DNA of 64,000 bases. It comes from Enterobacter dykesii (lineage in GTDB: Bacteria > Pseudomonadota > Gammaproteobacteria > Enterobacterales > Enterobacteriaceae). Below the pieces are notes generated by a model that saw only the letters and a program-made list of their open reading frames with translations, ran no database searches and had not been told where the DNA came from. The stretch is from the NCBI RefSeq assembly GCF_008364625.2, contig NZ_CP126604.1:2666001-2730000 (forward strand), given 5' to 3'. Made by a program: the position numbers and the translations under genes. Shown here one piece after another: positions 1 through 10,053 of the stretch. How positions within the stretch are numbered: position 1 is the stretch's first letter; each line of letters begins with the position of its first letter.

Positions 1-174
<174 letters not shown>

Positions 175-199
175 TTACAGATTGATAACCTAGTTGAAA

Positions 200-242
200 A
201 TATTATTCAACATACGACTTTTTTATGGTGACTTACCTCACA
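200..242 (-). promoter_or_regulatory. Candidate CRP-activated promoter of dadA
   Basis: The 321-bp gap between divergent dadA and ycgB (139–459) holds a CRP-like site at 227–242: GGTGA, six bases, TCACA, 9 of 10 consensus positions. On the minus strand a TAATAT -10 element lies at 205–200, which puts the CRP centre near -41.5, a class II arrangement, with no good -35. E. coli dadAX is known to be CRP- and Lrp-controlled. I did not find a clear separate ycgB promoter. Confidence 0.6.
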
Positions 243-459
243 CATCCCCCAGCATCAGGGGATAGTGCTAATTTGGGATCTCCTGCTGCGCGTTATTTTT
301 AACCAGCATAATATGCTGAGGCATACCGTTTTTTTGCCGTATCAAAAACGCGAAATCGCAAAGAAAAAATTTCTGCCCCAGCACGCTTTTTAACACGTTG
401 ATCTATGCTTGAAAGGAGGCTCTCCAGACAGAGAGAGCACCCACAACGAGGGCGCGCTA

Positions 460-1992
460 ATGGCTACTATTGATTCCCTGAACAAGGACAACACACGTCT
501 GAGCGATGGACCCGACTGGACCTTCGAGCTGCTGGATGTTTACCTCGCCGAAATCGACCGGGTCGCAAAGCTGTATCGTCTGGATACCTATCCCCATCAG
601 ATTGAAGTCATTACGTCCGAACAGATGATGGACGCCTACTCCAGCGTCGGGATGCCGATTAACTATCCGCACTGGTCGTTTGGTAAAAAATTTATTGAAA
701 CGGAACGGCTGTATAAGCACGGCCAGCAGGGGCTGGCGTATGAGATTGTGATTAACTCCAATCCGTGTATTGCCTATTTAATGGAAGAGAACACCATTAC
801 CATGCAGGCGCTGGTGATGGCGCATGCCTGCTACGGGCATAACTCCTTTTTCAAGAATAACTACCTGTTCCGCAGCTGGACGGATGCCAGCTCCATCGTC
901 GATTACCTGATCTTCGCCCGTAAATACATTACCGACTGCGAAGAGCGCTACGGCGTGGACGAAGTGGAAAAACTGCTCGACTCCTGCCACGCGCTGATGA
1001 ACTACGGCGTGGATCGCTACAAACGCCCGCAGAAAATCTCCCTGCAGGAGGAGAAAGCCCGGCAGAAAAGCCGCGAAGAGTACCTGCAAAGCCAGGTGAA
1101 CATGCTGTGGCGCACCCTGCCGAAGCGTGAGGAGGAAAAAACGATCGCCGAGGCGCGTCGCTATCCGTCCGAGCCGCAGGAAAACCTGCTCTATTTTATG
1201 GAGAAGAACGCCCCGCTGCTGGAGCCGTGGCAGCGTGAGATCCTGCGCATCGTGCGCAAGGTGAGCCAGTATTTTTACCCGCAAAAGCAGACGCAGGTGA
1301 TGAACGAAGGCTGGGCGACCTTCTGGCACTACACCATTCTCAACCATCTGTACGACGAGGGAAAAGTGACCGAGCGGTTCATGATGGAATTCCTCCACAG
1401 CCATACCAACGTGGTGTTCCAGCCGCCCTACAACAGCCCGTGGTACAGCGGGATTAACCCGTATGCGCTTGGCTTCGCCATGTTCCAGGACATTAAGCGC
1501 ATCTGCCAGTCGCCGACGGAAGAAGACAAGTACTGGTTCCCGGATATCGCCGGTTCTGACTGGCTGGAGACGCTGCATTTTGCGATGCGCGACTTTAAGG
1601 ACGAGAGCTTCATCAGCCAGTTTATGTCGCCGAAGATCATGCGTGATTTCCGCTTCTTCACCGTGCTGGACGACGACCGCAACAACTATCTGGAGATCTC
1701 CGCAATCCATAACGAAGAGGGGTACCGTGAGATCCGCTCTCGCCTCTCTTCCCAGTACAACCTAAGCAACCTTGAGCCCAATATTCAGGTGTGGAACGTC
1801 GATTTGCGCGGCGACCGCTCCCTGACGCTGCGCTATATCCCGCACAACCGCGCGCCGCTGGATAAAGGACGTAAAGAGGTGCTGAAGCACGTGCATCGCC
1901 TGTGGGGGTTTGACGTGCAGCTGGAGCAGCAGAATGAAGACGGGAGCGTCGAGCTGCTGGACCGCTGCCCGGCGCGGTTGAATACGCTGTAG
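460..1992 (+). CDS. ycgB: SpoVR family protein YcgB
   Basis: Encodes 510 aa, the same length as E. coli YcgB, and belongs to the SpoVR family (named for a Bacillus spore-cortex gene); the biochemical role in enterobacteria is unknown. The ATG at 460 (MATIDSLNKD) was chosen because it matches the family start and has a GAGG ribosome site 9 bases before it; the frame is open further upstream but without a better site. In E. coli ycgB is a sigma-S-dependent stationary-phase gene; here that is only knowledge of the family. Soluble, with no signal peptide. Ends at a REP element and a terminator shared with fadR. Confidence 0.95.
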   Translation: MATIDSLNKDNTRLSDGPDWTFELLDVYLAEIDRVAKLYRLDTYPHQIEVITSEQMMDAYSSVGMPINYPHWSFGKKFIETERLYKHGQQGLAYEIVINSNPCIAYLMEENTITMQALVMAHACYGHNSFFKNNYLFRSWTDASSIVDYLIFARKYITDCEERYGVDEVEKLLDSCHALMNYGVDRYKRPQKISLQEEKARQKSREEYLQSQVNMLWRTLPKREEEKTIAEARRYPSEPQENLLYFMEKNAPLLEPWQREILRIVRKVSQYFYPQKQTQVMNEGWATFWHYTILNHLYDEGKVTERFMMEFLHSHTNVVFQPPYNSPWYSGINPYALGFAMFQDIKRICQSPTEEDKYWFPDIAGSDWLETLHFAMRDFKDESFISQFMSPKIMRDFRFFTVLDDDRNNYLEISAIHNEEGYREIRSRLSSQYNLSNLEPNIQVWNVDLRGDRSLTLRYIPHNRAPLDKGRKEVLKHVHRLWGFDVQLEQQNEDGSVELLDRCPARLNTL

Positions 1993-2002
1993 AGTCTGCT
2001 GT

Positions 2003-2030
2003 GCCGGGCAAGGCGTAGCCGCCACCCGAC
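2003..2030. repeat. REP-type palindromic element
   Basis: An imperfect palindrome beginning GCCGGGCAAGGCGTAGCC and ending CCACCCGAC, the typical enterobacterial REP half-element. It sits just after the ycgB stop and before the terminator, the usual position for REPs (3' end of a transcript). Confidence 0.75.
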
Positions 2031-2033
2031 GAA

Positions 2034-2061
2034 AAAAAACCTCTCGTATGAGAGGTTTTTT
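2034..2061. terminator. Bidirectional terminator, ycgB / fadR
   Basis: Stem AAAAAACCTCT / AGAGGTTTTTT with a 6-base loop (CGTATG), A-run on the left and T-run on the right, so it can act on both converging transcripts. Confidence 0.9.
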
Positions 2062-2064
2062 CTT

Positions 2065-2784
2065 TTAGCGGGTCTGAATCGCTAAATCACCCGGCAGCGT
2101 TTTCTGCATACGGTGCCAGATTTCACCGGAATCGTGACCGTAGCGGCGCACCGTCTCATAAACCTGATCGTGCAGGCCTTCGGTACAGAGCTTGCTCAGC
2201 TTATGGTAGAAGCCCAGCGCCAGGCTACGCGCTTCCGGATTGGCAAAGTAGTGGCGGCCAATGCGGGTGTAAAGCCCTTTCATACCGTTGAGGATCAGGC
2301 CGTACACCGGATTGCCGGAGGCAAACGCCAGGCCGCGAAACACGTTGTAATCGAGGGTGGCAAATGCATCGGCATGATCTTCCACCTCGTTCGCTGTGGC
2401 CAGCACCGCAAGGGCGTCTTCCGGATGCTGACGGAAAGCGGTACGAATAAAGATCGTCGCGATGTTGGTGCGAACGGAGAGCAGATTATCAATGAGCTGC
2501 GGCACGCTTTCATGGTCAAGACGCGCCAGCGTTTCGAGAATATTCAGCCCGGACGTTTCCCAGAAGTTGTTCACTTTCGTAGGCTTACCGTGCTGGATCG
2601 TCAACCAGCCATCGCGCGCCAGCCGCTGAAGCACTTCACGCAGCGTGGTGCGAGTGACGCCAATCAGTTCAGAGAGTTCGCGTTCAGCCGGAAGAATGGA
2701 CCCCGCAGGGAAACGATTATTCCAGATGCTTTCAATGATGTACTCTTCCGCGAAACCCGCCGGGCTCTGCGCCTTAATGACCAT
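2065..2784 (-). CDS. fadR: Fatty acid metabolism transcriptional regulator FadR
   Basis: 239 aa, the E. coli length. A GntR-family winged helix fills about residues 1–75 ([18 protein letters not shown] is the helix-turn-helix), followed by the all-helical FCD-type domain that binds long-chain acyl-CoA. FadR represses fad beta-oxidation genes and activates fabA/fabB; acyl-CoA releases it. Start chosen at the ATG at 2784 ([10 protein letters not shown]); the open frame continues 35 codons upstream but those residues are not part of the family. It is divergent from nhaB. A matching FadR operator is visible before fadD at 11811. Confidence 0.97.
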   Translation of the reverse strand: MVIKAQSPAGFAEEYIIESIWNNRFPAGSILPAERELSELIGVTRTTLREVLQRLARDGWLTIQHGKPTKVNNFWETSGLNILETLARLDHESVPQLIDNLLSVRTNIATIFIRTAFRQHPEDALAVLATANEVEDHADAFATLDYNVFRGLAFASGNPVYGLILNGMKGLYTRIGRHYFANPEARSLALGFYHKLSKLCTEGLHDQVYETVRRYGHDSGEIWHRMQKTLPGDLAIQTR

Positions 2785-2984
2785 AGTGAGATTTCCATTA
2801 CACAGCTTTAGCAAATTGGACTCATCATACCAGAGGCATGCAGTGGCAGGTAGCGCGGCAAAGAGAGAAAAGAGGGATCGCCGTTTCATTTTTGTGAAAT
2901 TTACAATGCCGCCTTATCCGCCTCCGGGCCGCGATTTTTGCGTATACTGATGTTTTGTCTTACTTGACGGGAAGGACGTCTGTT

Positions 2985-4523
2985 GTGGAAATTTCTTTTG
3001 GGCGCGCGCTATGGCGCAATTTTTTAGGTCAGTCTCCTGACTGGTATAAGCTGATACTGCTGGTTTTCCTGGTCATTAATCCCATCGTTTTTATTGTGAA
3101 TCCCTTTATCGCCGGCTGGCTGCTGGTGGCGGAGTTTATCTTCACCCTGGCCATGGCGCTAAAATGTTATCCCCTGCTGCCGGGCGGATTGCTGGCGTTT
3201 GAAGCCGTCGTCATCGGTATGACCAGCGCCGGGCATGTCAAAGCAGAGCTGGCGTCAAATCTCGAAGTGCTTTTGCTGCTTATGTTTATGGTGGCGGGCA
3301 TCTACTTTATGAAACAGCTGCTGCTGTTCATCTTCACGCGCCTGCTGCTCAGCATTCCGTCAAAAATGTTCCTCTCGCTGGCGTTTTGCCTTGCCGCCGC
3401 CTTCCTGTCGGCCTTCCTGGATGCGCTGACGGTCGTTGCGGTAGTGATCAGCGTCGCGGTTGGGTTTTACGGTATTTATCACCGCGTGGCTTCCTCTCGC
3501 CCTAATGAGGACCTGCAGGATGACAGCCACGTCGAGGCGCATAATCGTGACGTGCTGGAACAATTCCGCGCGTTTCTGCGCAGCCTGATGATGCATGCCG
3601 GCGTGGGTACCGCCCTGGGCGGCGTGATGACCATGGTGGGCGAGCCGCAAAACCTGATCATTGCCAAAGCGGCGGGCTGGCACTTCGGTGAGTTCTTCCT
3701 GAGAATGGCGCCGGTGAGCGTACCGGTGCTGATCTGCGGGCTGGCGACCTGTCTGCTGGTGGAGAAGTTTCGCCTCTTCGGCTACGGGGCGCAGCTCCCG
3801 GAGCCGGTACGTCAGGAACTGCATAAATTCGATCTGCAGAGCCGAAGCCAGCGGACGCGCCAGGAGACGCTACGACTGATTGCTCAGGGGATCATCGGCG
3901 TCTGGCTTATCGCGGCGCTGGCGTTCCATCTTGCAGAAGTGGGGCTGATTGGGCTGTCAGTCATCATTCTCGCCACCACCTTTACCGGCGTGACGGACGA
4001 ACATGCCATCGGCAAGGCGTTTACCGAAGCCCTGCCGTTTACCGCCCTGCTGGCGGTGTTCTTTGCCGTCGTGGCGGTGATTATCGACCAGCACCTGTTC
4101 GCGCCGATTATTGCCTTTGTATTACAGGCATCACCGGATGCTCAGCTCTCGCTGTTTTACCTGTTTAACGGCCTGCTCTCGTCGATCTCAGATAACGTCT
4201 TTGTCGGGACGGTCTACATCAACGAGGCCAAAGCGGCCATGGAGCAAGGCGTTATCAGCGCCGGACAGTTTGAGCTGCTGGCCGTGGCGATCAATACCGG
4301 CACCAACCTGCCGTCGGTAGCGACGCCAAATGGCCAGGCCGCCTTCCTGTTCCTGCTGACCTCCGCCCTCGCGCCGCTCATACGTCTTTCTTATGGCAGG
4401 ATGGTGTGGATGGCGCTGCCCTATACGCTGGTGCTCACGATCGTCGGATTGCTTTGCGTCAAAATTACCCTCATTCCCTGTACGCAATGGCTGGTACAAG
4501 CGGGTATACTTGCGGCGCAGTAA
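2985..4523 (+). CDS. nhaB: Na+/H+ antiporter NhaB
   Basis: Inner-membrane electrogenic sodium/proton antiporter that expels Na+ and helps pH and salt homeostasis. 512 aa from a GTG at 2985 ([10 protein letters not shown]), which lines up with E. coli NhaB (513 aa) and follows GGGAAGGA; an in-frame TTG 30 bases upstream is less likely. Many hydrophobic segments are visible, including [20 protein letters not shown] and the conserved [15 protein letters not shown] region near residue 405. Divergent from fadR, followed by dsbB in the same direction, as in E. coli. Confidence 0.96.
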   Translation: MEISFGRALWRNFLGQSPDWYKLILLVFLVINPIVFIVNPFIAGWLLVAEFIFTLAMALKCYPLLPGGLLAFEAVVIGMTSAGHVKAELASNLEVLLLLMFMVAGIYFMKQLLLFIFTRLLLSIPSKMFLSLAFCLAAAFLSAFLDALTVVAVVISVAVGFYGIYHRVASSRPNEDLQDDSHVEAHNRDVLEQFRAFLRSLMMHAGVGTALGGVMTMVGEPQNLIIAKAAGWHFGEFFLRMAPVSVPVLICGLATCLLVEKFRLFGYGAQLPEPVRQELHKFDLQSRSQRTRQETLRLIAQGIIGVWLIAALAFHLAEVGLIGLSVIILATTFTGVTDEHAIGKAFTEALPFTALLAVFFAVVAVIIDQHLFAPIIAFVLQASPDAQLSLFYLFNGLLSSISDNVFVGTVYINEAKAAMEQGVISAGQFELLAVAINTGTNLPSVATPNGQAAFLFLLTSALAPLIRLSYGRMVWMALPYTLVLTIVGLLCVKITLIPCTQWLVQAGILAAQ

Positions 4524-4666
4524 ACTATGCATCTCGGGCAGTTCGCTGCCCGTTTGCCTTTTCGCACGATAAACATCCAATTACGTTTTATTTCGCCAGG
4601 TACAGGTGGCGCGAAAAACGAATTCGTTTACACTGCGCTTTCTAAGCATGTTCCAGGGAAATGATT

Positions 4667-5197
4667 ATGTTGAGATTTTTAAACCAGTGCTCCCGCGGTC
4701 GCGGAGCGTGGTTGTTAATGGCCCTGACCGCCTTTGCGCTGGAAATGGTCGCGCTGTGGTTCCAGCACGTAATGGGTCTTAAACCTTGCGTGCTGTGTAT
4801 TTACGAACGCTGCGCGCTGTTCGGCATTATGGGGGCAGGCCTGGTGGGTGCAATTGCCCCTAAATCGCCGCTTCGCTATGCCGCTATTGCCATCTGGATT
4901 TACAGCGCCTGGAAAGGAATTGAACTCTCCTGGCAGCACACCATGATGCAATTGCATCCTTCACCGTTTATGACCTGCGATTTTGCCGCCCGCTTCCCGA
5001 GCTGGCTGCCGCTGGACAAATGGCTGCCGCAGGTGTTTGTCGCATCCGGTGACTGCTCCGTTCGTCAGTGGGAATTCCTGACGCTGGAGATGCCGCAGTG
5101 GCTGGTGGGTATTTTTGCCGCCTACTTCGTCGTGGCGCTGCTGGTGCTGATTGCCCAGCCTTTCAAACCGAAGAAACGCGATTTGTTCGGAAGGTAA
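4667..5197 (+). CDS. dsbB: Disulfide bond formation protein DsbB
   Basis: 176 aa, equal to E. coli DsbB. This four-helix inner-membrane quinone reductase reoxidises periplasmic DsbA and passes the electrons to ubiquinone or menaquinone. The catalytic pair Cys41-Val-Leu-Cys44 ([11 protein letters not shown]) is present, and the second periplasmic pair is seen as one Cys in PFMTCDF and one in SGDCSV. Start: ATG at 4667 (MLRFLNQCS) after AGGGA; an ATG six bases earlier is in frame but does not match the family. A strong terminator follows at once. Confidence 0.97.
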   Translation: MLRFLNQCSRGRGAWLLMALTAFALEMVALWFQHVMGLKPCVLCIYERCALFGIMGAGLVGAIAPKSPLRYAAIAIWIYSAWKGIELSWQHTMMQLHPSPFMTCDFAARFPSWLPLDKWLPQVFVASGDCSVRQWEFLTLEMPQWLVGIFAAYFVVALLVLIAQPFKPKKRDLFGR

Positions 5198-5202
5198 ACG
5201 CA

Positions 5203-5227
5203 AAACGGCAACCAAGGTTGCCGTTTT
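5203..5227 (+). terminator. dsbB terminator
   Basis: Stem AACGGCAACC / GGTTGCCGTT with a 2-base loop and a T-run, starting about 5 bases after the dsbB stop. Confidence 0.9.
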
Positions 5228-5237
5228 TAGCGTTTGC

Positions 5238-5284
5238 GCCCTCTTCCGTTGGAGAGGGTTGGCATGAGGGCATCAGGCCGCACA
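5238..5284. repeat. Candidate dispersed enterobacterial intergenic repeat
   Basis: A short inverted repeat (CCCTCTTCC/GGAGAGGG) followed by TGAGGGCATCAGGCCGCAC. It resembles repeats commonly found between Enterobacter and Klebsiella genes. Identified by eye; a genome-wide copy count would settle it. Confidence 0.45.
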
Positions 5285-5292
5285 AGCACAAT

Positions 5293-5319
5293 AAAAAACC
5301 CGCCCTGGCGGGTTTTTTA
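5293..5319 (-). terminator. ycgN-side terminator
   Basis: Stem AAAAAACCCGCC / GGCGGGTTTTTT (overlapping core, tiny loop), immediately 3' of ycgN; symmetrical A and T runs allow function in both directions. Confidence 0.88.
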
Positions 5320-5322
5320 ATC

Positions 5323-5763
5323 TCAACGGGTCGGGTGGTTCATGATGTGATCTTCCCAGTCACGCACCTCGGACTCTTTCACCGCAATGTGGCGCACAGA
5401 GATACGCTCGCCGTGCATCGCCGCTTTTGACCCGGTCAGCAGAGGGTGCCAGTTCGGTAAATCTTTGCCTTCCGCCAGCAGGCGATACGCGCAGGTATGC
5501 GGCAGCCATTCAAACGTCGGCAGATTATCCCGGGTTAACTTGATGCAGTCAGGCTCAAATTCAAACCGACGCTCATAGTTGCGGCACTGGCAGGTTTTAA
5601 TGTTTAACTGCTTGCAAGCAACGTTGGTGAAGTAGATTTCATCCGTATCTTCATCCATCAGCTTGTGCAGGCAGCACTGCCCGCAGCCGTCGCACAATGA
5701 TTCCCATTCCGCGTCAGTCATGTCGTCGAGAGTTTTGCTTTGCCAGAAAGGGATGTCGTTCAT
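5323..5763 (-). CDS. ycgN: YcgN family cysteine-cluster protein
   Basis: 146 aa, UPF0260/YkgJ-type family with conserved cysteines that could hold a zinc or Fe-S cluster: CDGCGQCC near residue 25 and [14 protein letters not shown] near residue 50. The function is unknown. Start uncertain: an ATG at 5763 ([10 protein letters not shown]) is preferred; an in-frame GTG at 5775 would add four residues, and neither has a strong ribosome site. In the same direction as ycgM and ycgL, with about 90 bp between ycgN and ycgM. Confidence 0.9.
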   Translation of the reverse strand: MNDIPFWQSKTLDDMTDAEWESLCDGCGQCCLHKLMDEDTDEIYFTNVACKQLNIKTCQCRNYERRFEFEPDCIKLTRDNLPTFEWLPHTCAYRLLAEGKDLPNWHPLLTGSKAAMHGERISVRHIAVKESEVRDWEDHIMNHPTR

Positions 5764-5856
5764 CAGGATGTCCACACGTCAAAAGAAAGCGCACCTTATA
5801 ACGAGTCTGGCACGTTGTTGCAAGTTTTGCCGCCCTCTTCAGGCGGCAAGATGGGG

Positions 5857-6516
5857 TTACAGCACGCGGGTTTTCAGCGACAGGCCGTTAAAACCGACCT
5901 CTAACTCGTCACCGCTGAGTAGCGGGCCAACGCCTTCTGGGGTTCCGGTCAGGATCACATCACCCGGTTTCAGGGTAAAGAAGCGGCTCATGTAGGCGAT
6001 CAGGGGCACAATCTTGTGGATCATGTCTGCGGTGGTGCCCTGCTGGCGGATCTCGCCGTTAACCTTCAGGCTAAGCGGCGTGTCCTGCGGATCGCCGGTA
6101 AATTCGCTTACCGGCACAAACGCCGAGATCGGGCAGGAATTATCAAACCCTTTGGCCTTTTCCCACGGCTGCCCGGCTTTCTTCATTTTGCTCTGAACGT
6201 CACGCAGGGTCAGATCCAGCGCCACGCCGTATCCGGCAATCGCTTTCTGAACATGTTCTTCTGAGGCCTGGCGCAGCGTCGCGCCGATCAGCACGGCAAG
6301 TTCCACTTCGTGATGCACTGAACCCAGCCCCTGCGGCAGCGCCAGCGGCTGGCGGATATCGCAAAGCGCCGTTTCAGGCTTAATAAACAGGACCGGCTCT
6401 TCTGGCGTCGCGCTGCCCATCTCCTGAATATGTTTTGCATAGTTGCTGCCTACGCAAACCACTTTGCTGACGGGATAATCCAGTAATGCACCTTGCCAGT
6501 TATGATGTTGATACAT
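5857..6516 (-). CDS. ycgM: Fumarylacetoacetate hydrolase family protein YcgM
   Basis: 219 aa, the same length as E. coli YcgM. Belongs to the FAH superfamily of metal-dependent hydrolases/isomerases/decarboxylases acting on beta-keto acids. The metal-binding motif is visible: HHEVELAVLIG (two Glu ligands, residues about 69–79) and a downstream Asp in GVALDLTLRDVQ; the C-terminal LTGTPEGVGPL is the usual FAH substrate-loop motif. The physiological substrate is unproven; related proteins are oxaloacetate tautomerases or acylpyruvases. Starts at the ATG at 6516. Confidence 0.93.
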   Translation of the reverse strand: MYQHHNWQGALLDYPVSKVVCVGSNYAKHIQEMGSATPEEPVLFIKPETALCDIRQPLALPQGLGSVHHEVELAVLIGATLRQASEEHVQKAIAGYGVALDLTLRDVQSKMKKAGQPWEKAKGFDNSCPISAFVPVSEFTGDPQDTPLSLKVNGEIRQQGTTADMIHKIVPLIAYMSRFFTLKPGDVILTGTPEGVGPLLSGDELEVGFNGLSLKTRVL

Positions 6517-6563
6517 GGTCGACCCCTAAACGGTTGATGTGTTGTGCCCAAAAGCAGTTGAGA

Positions 6564-6839
6564 CTATTTTTTGCCGTTCGCCTCAAGATGCTGTTTTAAT
6601 AAATTCTCGGGTGGCGGTGGAAGCTGTAAATAATAGCCCTGCTCGGCTAAGGCCGTTTTCACTTTATCCAGATCGGCATTAATCAGTTTCTTACGACCAT
6701 CAAGCGGCAGCAGCATCGCCAGCTGTGGTCGGCCAAAGTTCTTCATTAATTCTTCAGGCACGCGTGAAAAATCGTCTTTCTTTTCGACATAAAGATAGGT
6801 CTGGTCACGGCTTGTACTTCTGTAGATCACACAAAACAT
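6564..6839 (-). CDS. ycgL: YcgL domain-containing protein
   Basis: 91 aa, UPF0745/YcgL family small alpha/beta protein ([20 protein letters not shown]). The start is the ATG at 6839, equal to the internal Met of the longer E. coli annotation. Function unknown; its conserved place next to min genes has been noted but does not show a role in division. Ends in KKK-type basic tail EANGKK. Confidence 0.93.
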   Translation of the reverse strand: MFCVIYRSTSRDQTYLYVEKKDDFSRVPEELMKNFGRPQLAMLLPLDGRKKLINADLDKVKTALAEQGYYLQLPPPPENLLKQHLEANGKK

Positions 6840-6857
6840 GTTTTTACTCTGAATTAA

Positions 6858-7670
<813 letters not shown>

Positions 7671-7693
7671 TCCCTTTTTAACAAGGAATTTCT

Positions 7694-8506
7694 ATGGCAC
7701 GCATTATTGTTGTTACTTCGGGTAAAGGAGGCGTTGGCAAGACCACCTCCAGCGCGGCCATCGCTACTGGTTTGGCCCAGAAGGGAAAGAAAACCATCGT
7801 TATCGATTTCGATATCGGTCTGCGTAACCTCGACCTCATCATGGGATGTGAGCGTCGCGTCGTGTATGACTTCGTGAACGTCATTCAGGGCGATGCCACG
7901 CTGAACCAGGCGATGATCAAAGACAAGCGCACCGAGAACCTCTACATTCTCCCGGCTTCTCAGACGCGTGACAAAGACGCCCTGACCCGTGAGGGCGTGG
8001 AAAAGGTGCTCGACGATCTGAAAAAAATGGATTTCGACTTCATTGTCTGCGACTCCCCTGCGGGCATCGAAACCGGTGCCCTGATGGCGCTCTACTTCGC
8101 TGATGAAGCGATCATCACCACCAACCCTGAAGTTTCATCCGTGCGTGACTCAGACCGCATTCTGGGGATCCTCGCCTCTAAATCCCGTCGTGCGGAAAAT
8201 GGCGAAGACCCGATTAAAGAACACCTGCTGCTCACTCGCTACAACCCGGGCCGCGTGAACAAAGGTGACATGCTGAGCATGGAAGACGTGCTGGAGATCC
8301 TGCGCATTAAGCTGGTGGGCGTTATCCCGGAAGATCAGTCCGTGTTACGCGCCTCTAACCAGGGCGAGCCAGTGATCCTTGATACATTGGCAGATGCAGG
8401 TAAAGCTTACGCCGATACCGTTGACCGTCTGCTGGGAGAAGAACGTCCTTTCCGCTTCATTGAAGAAGAGAAGAAAGGTTTCCTCAAACGCCTGTTCGGA
8501 GGATAA
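7694..8506 (+). CDS. minD: Septum site-determining ATPase MinD
   Basis: 270 aa membrane-cycling ATPase that, with MinC and MinE, keeps the Z ring at midcell. A deviant Walker A, SGKGGVGKTT (residues 9–18), carries the signature Lys11 and Lys16. The C-terminal amphipathic membrane-targeting helix is KKGFLKRLFGG. It lies 23 bp after minC and 3 bp before minE; ATG at 7694 follows AAGGAA. Confidence 0.98.
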   Translation: MARIIVVTSGKGGVGKTTSSAAIATGLAQKGKKTIVIDFDIGLRNLDLIMGCERRVVYDFVNVIQGDATLNQAMIKDKRTENLYILPASQTRDKDALTREGVEKVLDDLKKMDFDFIVCDSPAGIETGALMALYFADEAIITTNPEVSSVRDSDRILGILASKSRRAENGEDPIKEHLLLTRYNPGRVNKGDMLSMEDVLEILRIKLVGVIPEDQSVLRASNQGEPVILDTLADAGKAYADTVDRLLGEERPFRFIEEEKKGFLKRLFGG

Positions 8507-8509
8507 GTT

Positions 8510-8779
8510 ATGGCATTACTGGACTTTTTTCTCTCGCGGAAAAAGAACACCGCCAACATCGCAAAAGAACGTCTGCAAATTATCGTTGCGGAGCGTCGTC
8601 GTAGCGACGCCGAGCCTCACTACCTGCCGCAGCTGCGCAAGGACATCCTGGAAGTGATCTGTAAGTACGTGCAGATTGACCCGGAGATGGTCACGGTGCA
8701 GCTGGAACAAAAAGACGGGGATATTTCGATTCTGGAGCTGAACGTTACGCTCCCGGAAGCGGAAGAGTCGCGTCCGTAG
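8510..8779 (+). CDS. minE: Cell division topological specificity factor MinE
   Basis: 89 aa. The N-terminal membrane-binding segment [11 protein letters not shown] and the anti-MinCD stretch (residues about 13–30, [17 protein letters not shown]) are present, followed by the dimerisation domain. MinE stimulates MinD ATPase and drives pole-to-pole oscillation. Last gene of the operon. Confidence 0.98.
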   Translation: MALLDFFLSRKKNTANIAKERLQIIVAERRRSDAEPHYLPQLRKDILEVICKYVQIDPEMVTVQLEQKDGDISILELNVTLPEAEESRP

Positions 8780-8795
8780 GTTTGTGTTTTCATCG

Positions 8796-8821
8796 CCCCG
8801 GTAAGCGCAGCGCCAACGGGG
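8796..8821. repeat. REP-like palindrome
   Basis: CCCCGGTAAGCGCAGCGCCA followed by ACGGGG, a REP-type imperfect palindrome between the minE stop and its terminator. Confidence 0.55.
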
Positions 8822-8857
8822 AAATATGCCGGGTATATCGCCCGGCATATTTTTTTA
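8822..8857. terminator. minE terminator (overlaps rnd 3' end)
   Basis: Stem AATATGCCGGG / CCCGGCATATT with a 7-base loop and a T7 tract. The T tract overlaps the last codons of converging rnd, so the two genes share no spare sequence. Confidence 0.88.
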
Positions 8858-9982
8858 TCGCGGATAACCGTCCAGCAGCGTATTCAGACGATCGGCCATC
8901 AATTCCCCGCGCCAGCCCGCCATCATCTCCGGCACGCCATTCTGCGGCTTCAGCTTCCAGTGCCAGTTCAGCAACTGGTTAATCTGACGACGTGAGGCGA
9001 GCAGTTCCGCGCCCAGCTTGCTTTCGGTTGCAACTGCCTGCACCAGCGCTTTGATATCCTTAAAAGCCTTGCGATAGCCCGGCATGTCCATCAGGTTCAG
9101 CAGCGGTTCCGGCAGCGCGTCTTCCGGCAGCTCCTGCGCTTTTGCGACCAGTGCCAGCAGGGTTTTACCGTGGAAGCGGATCTCGCTGCCCGAAAGGCCA
9201 ATGCTGTCCAGCTCGCCCAGGCTGCCCGGCATATAGCGCGCCACCGCCCAGAGATGCTCTTCTCGGACGACGAAGTTAACGGCCAGATCGCGCTCGCGCG
9301 CTTTACGCAAGCGCCAGTCTGCCAGCAGCTGCAGGCATGCCAGCTGACGCGTGCGCAGCTGCCAGGCGTTGGTGATATCGCGCCAGGCCTCTTTCGGATC
9401 AACCACTTCCTGGCGACGCTGCTGGGTCATACGGCACTCGTCCAGCGCAGCAGCGAGCCAGCCGGAGGCTTCTGCCTCTTTCATCAGCTGTCCGGCAATC
9501 GGCAGCAGGTAAAACACGTCTGCCGCCGCATACTCCAGCTGACGCTCGGTAAGCGGACGCGCCAGCCAGTCTGTACGGGATTCGCTTTTATCCAGCGTCA
9601 GGCCCGTATACTCCTCCACCATGGCAGCAAAGCCCCATGAGAGCGGACGATTGCTGAATGCCGCGAGGATCTGCGTGTCAATCAGCGGCTGGGGCATGAT
9701 GCCAAAGGTGTTCAGAAAGACTTCCAGATCTTCACTGCCTGCGTGCAGGTATTTCGTCACGGCGGTATCAAGCAGCAGGTCACGCATCGGCGTCCAGTCG
9801 GTAATGCCGAGAGGGTCAATCAGCGAGACGTGTTTACCGTCGTACATCTGAATCAAACCCAGCTGCGGATAATAGGTCCGGGTACGGACAAACTCGGTAT
9901 CCAGGGCAATGGCAGGAAAGTCGCGCGTTACTTCGCACAGCGAAGCCAGCTCGTCGTTGGTCGTGATCATCTGGTAATTCAA
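8855..9982 (-). CDS. rnd: Ribonuclease D
   Basis: 375 aa, the E. coli length. 3'-to-5' exoribonuclease of the DEDD family that trims tRNA and other stable RNA precursors. Exo I: Asp28 and Glu30 in ALDTEF; Exo II: HAGSEDLEVF; Exo III: YAAADVFYLLP. One HRDC domain starts near residue 210 and a second lies in the C-terminal third. The start is read as UUG at 9982 (LNYQMITT), as known for E. coli rnd; the ATG at 10009 would add nine residues and would lie inside the upstream terminator. The leader carries a U6 run just before this start region (see the fadD terminator). Confidence 0.95.
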   Translation of the reverse strand: MNYQMITTNDELASLCEVTRDFPAIALDTEFVRTRTYYPQLGLIQMYDGKHVSLIDPLGITDWTPMRDLLLDTAVTKYLHAGSEDLEVFLNTFGIMPQPLIDTQILAAFSNRPLSWGFAAMVEEYTGLTLDKSESRTDWLARPLTERQLEYAAADVFYLLPIAGQLMKEAEASGWLAAALDECRMTQQRRQEVVDPKEAWRDITNAWQLRTRQLACLQLLADWRLRKARERDLAVNFVVREEHLWAVARYMPGSLGELDSIGLSGSEIRFHGKTLLALVAKAQELPEDALPEPLLNLMDMPGYRKAFKDIKALVQAVATESKLGAELLASRRQINQLLNWHWKLKPQNGVPEMMAGWRGELMADRLNTLLDGYPR

Positions 9983-10009
9983 AACGGGTTCTCTTTTGTT
10001 TGCGCCCAT

Positions 10010-10034
10010 AAAAAACGCCGGCTTAACCGGCGTC
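10010..10034 (-). terminator. fadD terminator whose U-run doubles as the rnd leader
   Basis: On the minus strand, stem ACGCCGG / CCGGCGT with a 5-base loop, followed by six T. It lies between fadD and rnd. The T-run is 27–32 nt before the rnd UUG start, the place where E. coli rnd has the uridine-rich tract reported as needed for its translation. Confidence 0.85.
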
Positions 10035-10053
10035 TGGGCGATTAGCGTGAAGC

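Noticed and set aside
778..1710. 310-codon open frame on the minus strand inside ycgB
   Set aside because: It is antisense to a conserved SpoVR gene; its composition (His/Arg/Leu rich, no family motif) is that of a shadow frame in GC-rich DNA.
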